From assembly GCA_902599805.1 (NCBI GenBank), contig CACKGP010000006.1, positions 1-36,128 on the forward strand: a stretch of 36,128 bases of DNA, in the 5' to 3' direction. The position numbers and the translations under genes are program-made. The notes under the pieces were generated by a model. The model did not search any database and was not told where the DNA came from. It saw only the letters and a program-made list of their open reading frames with translations. Source of the DNA: an uncultured Pelagibacteraceae bacterium. Its GTDB lineage: Bacteria; Pseudomonadota; Alphaproteobacteria; Pelagibacterales; Pelagibacteraceae. The number at the start of each line of letters is the position of its first letter. Within the stretch, counting starts at the first letter, position 1. This document shows positions 35,992 through 36,128 of the stretch, one piece after another.

Positions 35992-36128
35992 ATGAATTTA
36001 TTATCTTCTACGTCTGTATTTGGTTTTTATACTCTAATAAGCAGAATTTTAGGATATTTAAGAGATATTCTGATTGCGATTTTCCTTGGAACGACCATTT
36101 ACGCTGATGCTTTTTTTGTAGCTTTTAG
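35992..36128 (+). CDS. murJ: Lipid II flippase MurJ (MviN), N-terminal part (3' end outside window)
   Basis: ATG 35992 opens a frame of 45 complete codons that runs off the window end. It contains VFGFYTLISRILGYLRDILI and ADAFFVAFR, which match the first transmembrane helix and the RDIL...TDAFFVAF signature of MurJ, the MOP-superfamily transporter that moves lipid II across the inner membrane. Only about a tenth of the protein is present. It is divergent from maeB with 57 bases between chosen starts. Confidence 0.9.
   Translation, partial: MNLLSSTSVFGFYTLISRILGYLRDILIAIFLGTTIYADAFFVAF

Overview
The window looks like a piece of a highly streamlined alphaproteobacterial chromosome, most likely from the SAR11 clade (Pelagibacterales). 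The reasons are strongly AT-rich DNA, near-absent intergenic space, mostly non-Shine-Dalgarno starts, and gene neighbourhoods typical of Alphaproteobacteria (timA-smr next to hslUV and hisBHAFE; mnmE-mnmG-rsmG-parA-parB-holA-lptE-leuS; dapB-nth beside dnaJ-dnaK-grpE). This assignment is an inference from gene content and composition; no tree or search was run. No rRNA, tRNA, insertion sequence, prophage, CRISPR array or other mobile island was seen, and no gap longer than about 190 bases lacks a gene.

Layout. 1-2.6 kb: the tail of a Tim44-like gene, an Smr-domain gene, and convergent hslU-hslV (heat-shock protease). 2.6-6.3 kb: histidine operon hisB-hisH-(72-aa membrane protein)-hisA-(44-aa basic ORF)-hisF-hisE, ending in a HIT-family hydrolase. 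6.3-10.6 kb: lolA and ftsK on the minus strand, a UbiH-type hydroxylase on the plus strand, then ogt on the minus strand. 10.7-16.2 kb: mnmE, mnmG, rsmG, parA, parB, with two parS-like palindromes inside rsmG, which marks an origin-proximal region. 16.2-20.7 kb, minus strand: holA, lptE, leuS and a DUF3576-type lipoprotein. 20.7-21.97 kb: a porin-like outer-membrane protein with its own long leader, a strong ribosome binding site and the only clear intrinsic terminator. 21.9-24.4 kb: a knot of head-to-head and tail-to-tail genes (ThiE/TenI-like, YggS, YkuD, a winged-helix regulator, and a 38-aa ArfA-like ribosome-rescue ORF). 24.4-30.4 kb, minus strand: PfkB-type kinase, nth, dapB, dnaJ, dnaK, grpE. 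30.5-36.1 kb: rdgB, an LpoA-like binding-fold protein, rsmI, a DolP-like BON lipoprotein, maeB and the first codons of murJ.

Functionally this is housekeeping: protein quality control (HslUV, DnaK/DnaJ/GrpE, ArfA), histidine and lysine/diaminopimelate synthesis, chromosome segregation (ParABS, FtsK), tRNA/rRNA modification (MnmEG, RsmG, RsmI), envelope assembly (LolA, LptE, LpoA-like, DolP-like, MurJ, YkuD), and DNA/nucleotide repair (Ogt, Nth, RdgB).

The points most worth a second look are two small ORFs (the ArfA-like gene and the basic 44-aa ORF in the his operon), parS sites embedded in rsmG, divergent genes whose start codons touch or overlap, repeated convergent overlaps in the same phase, a bidirectional terminator that is also coding sequence, and sigma-32-like promoters before hslV and dnaK. 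I did not find a large unknown multigene system here.
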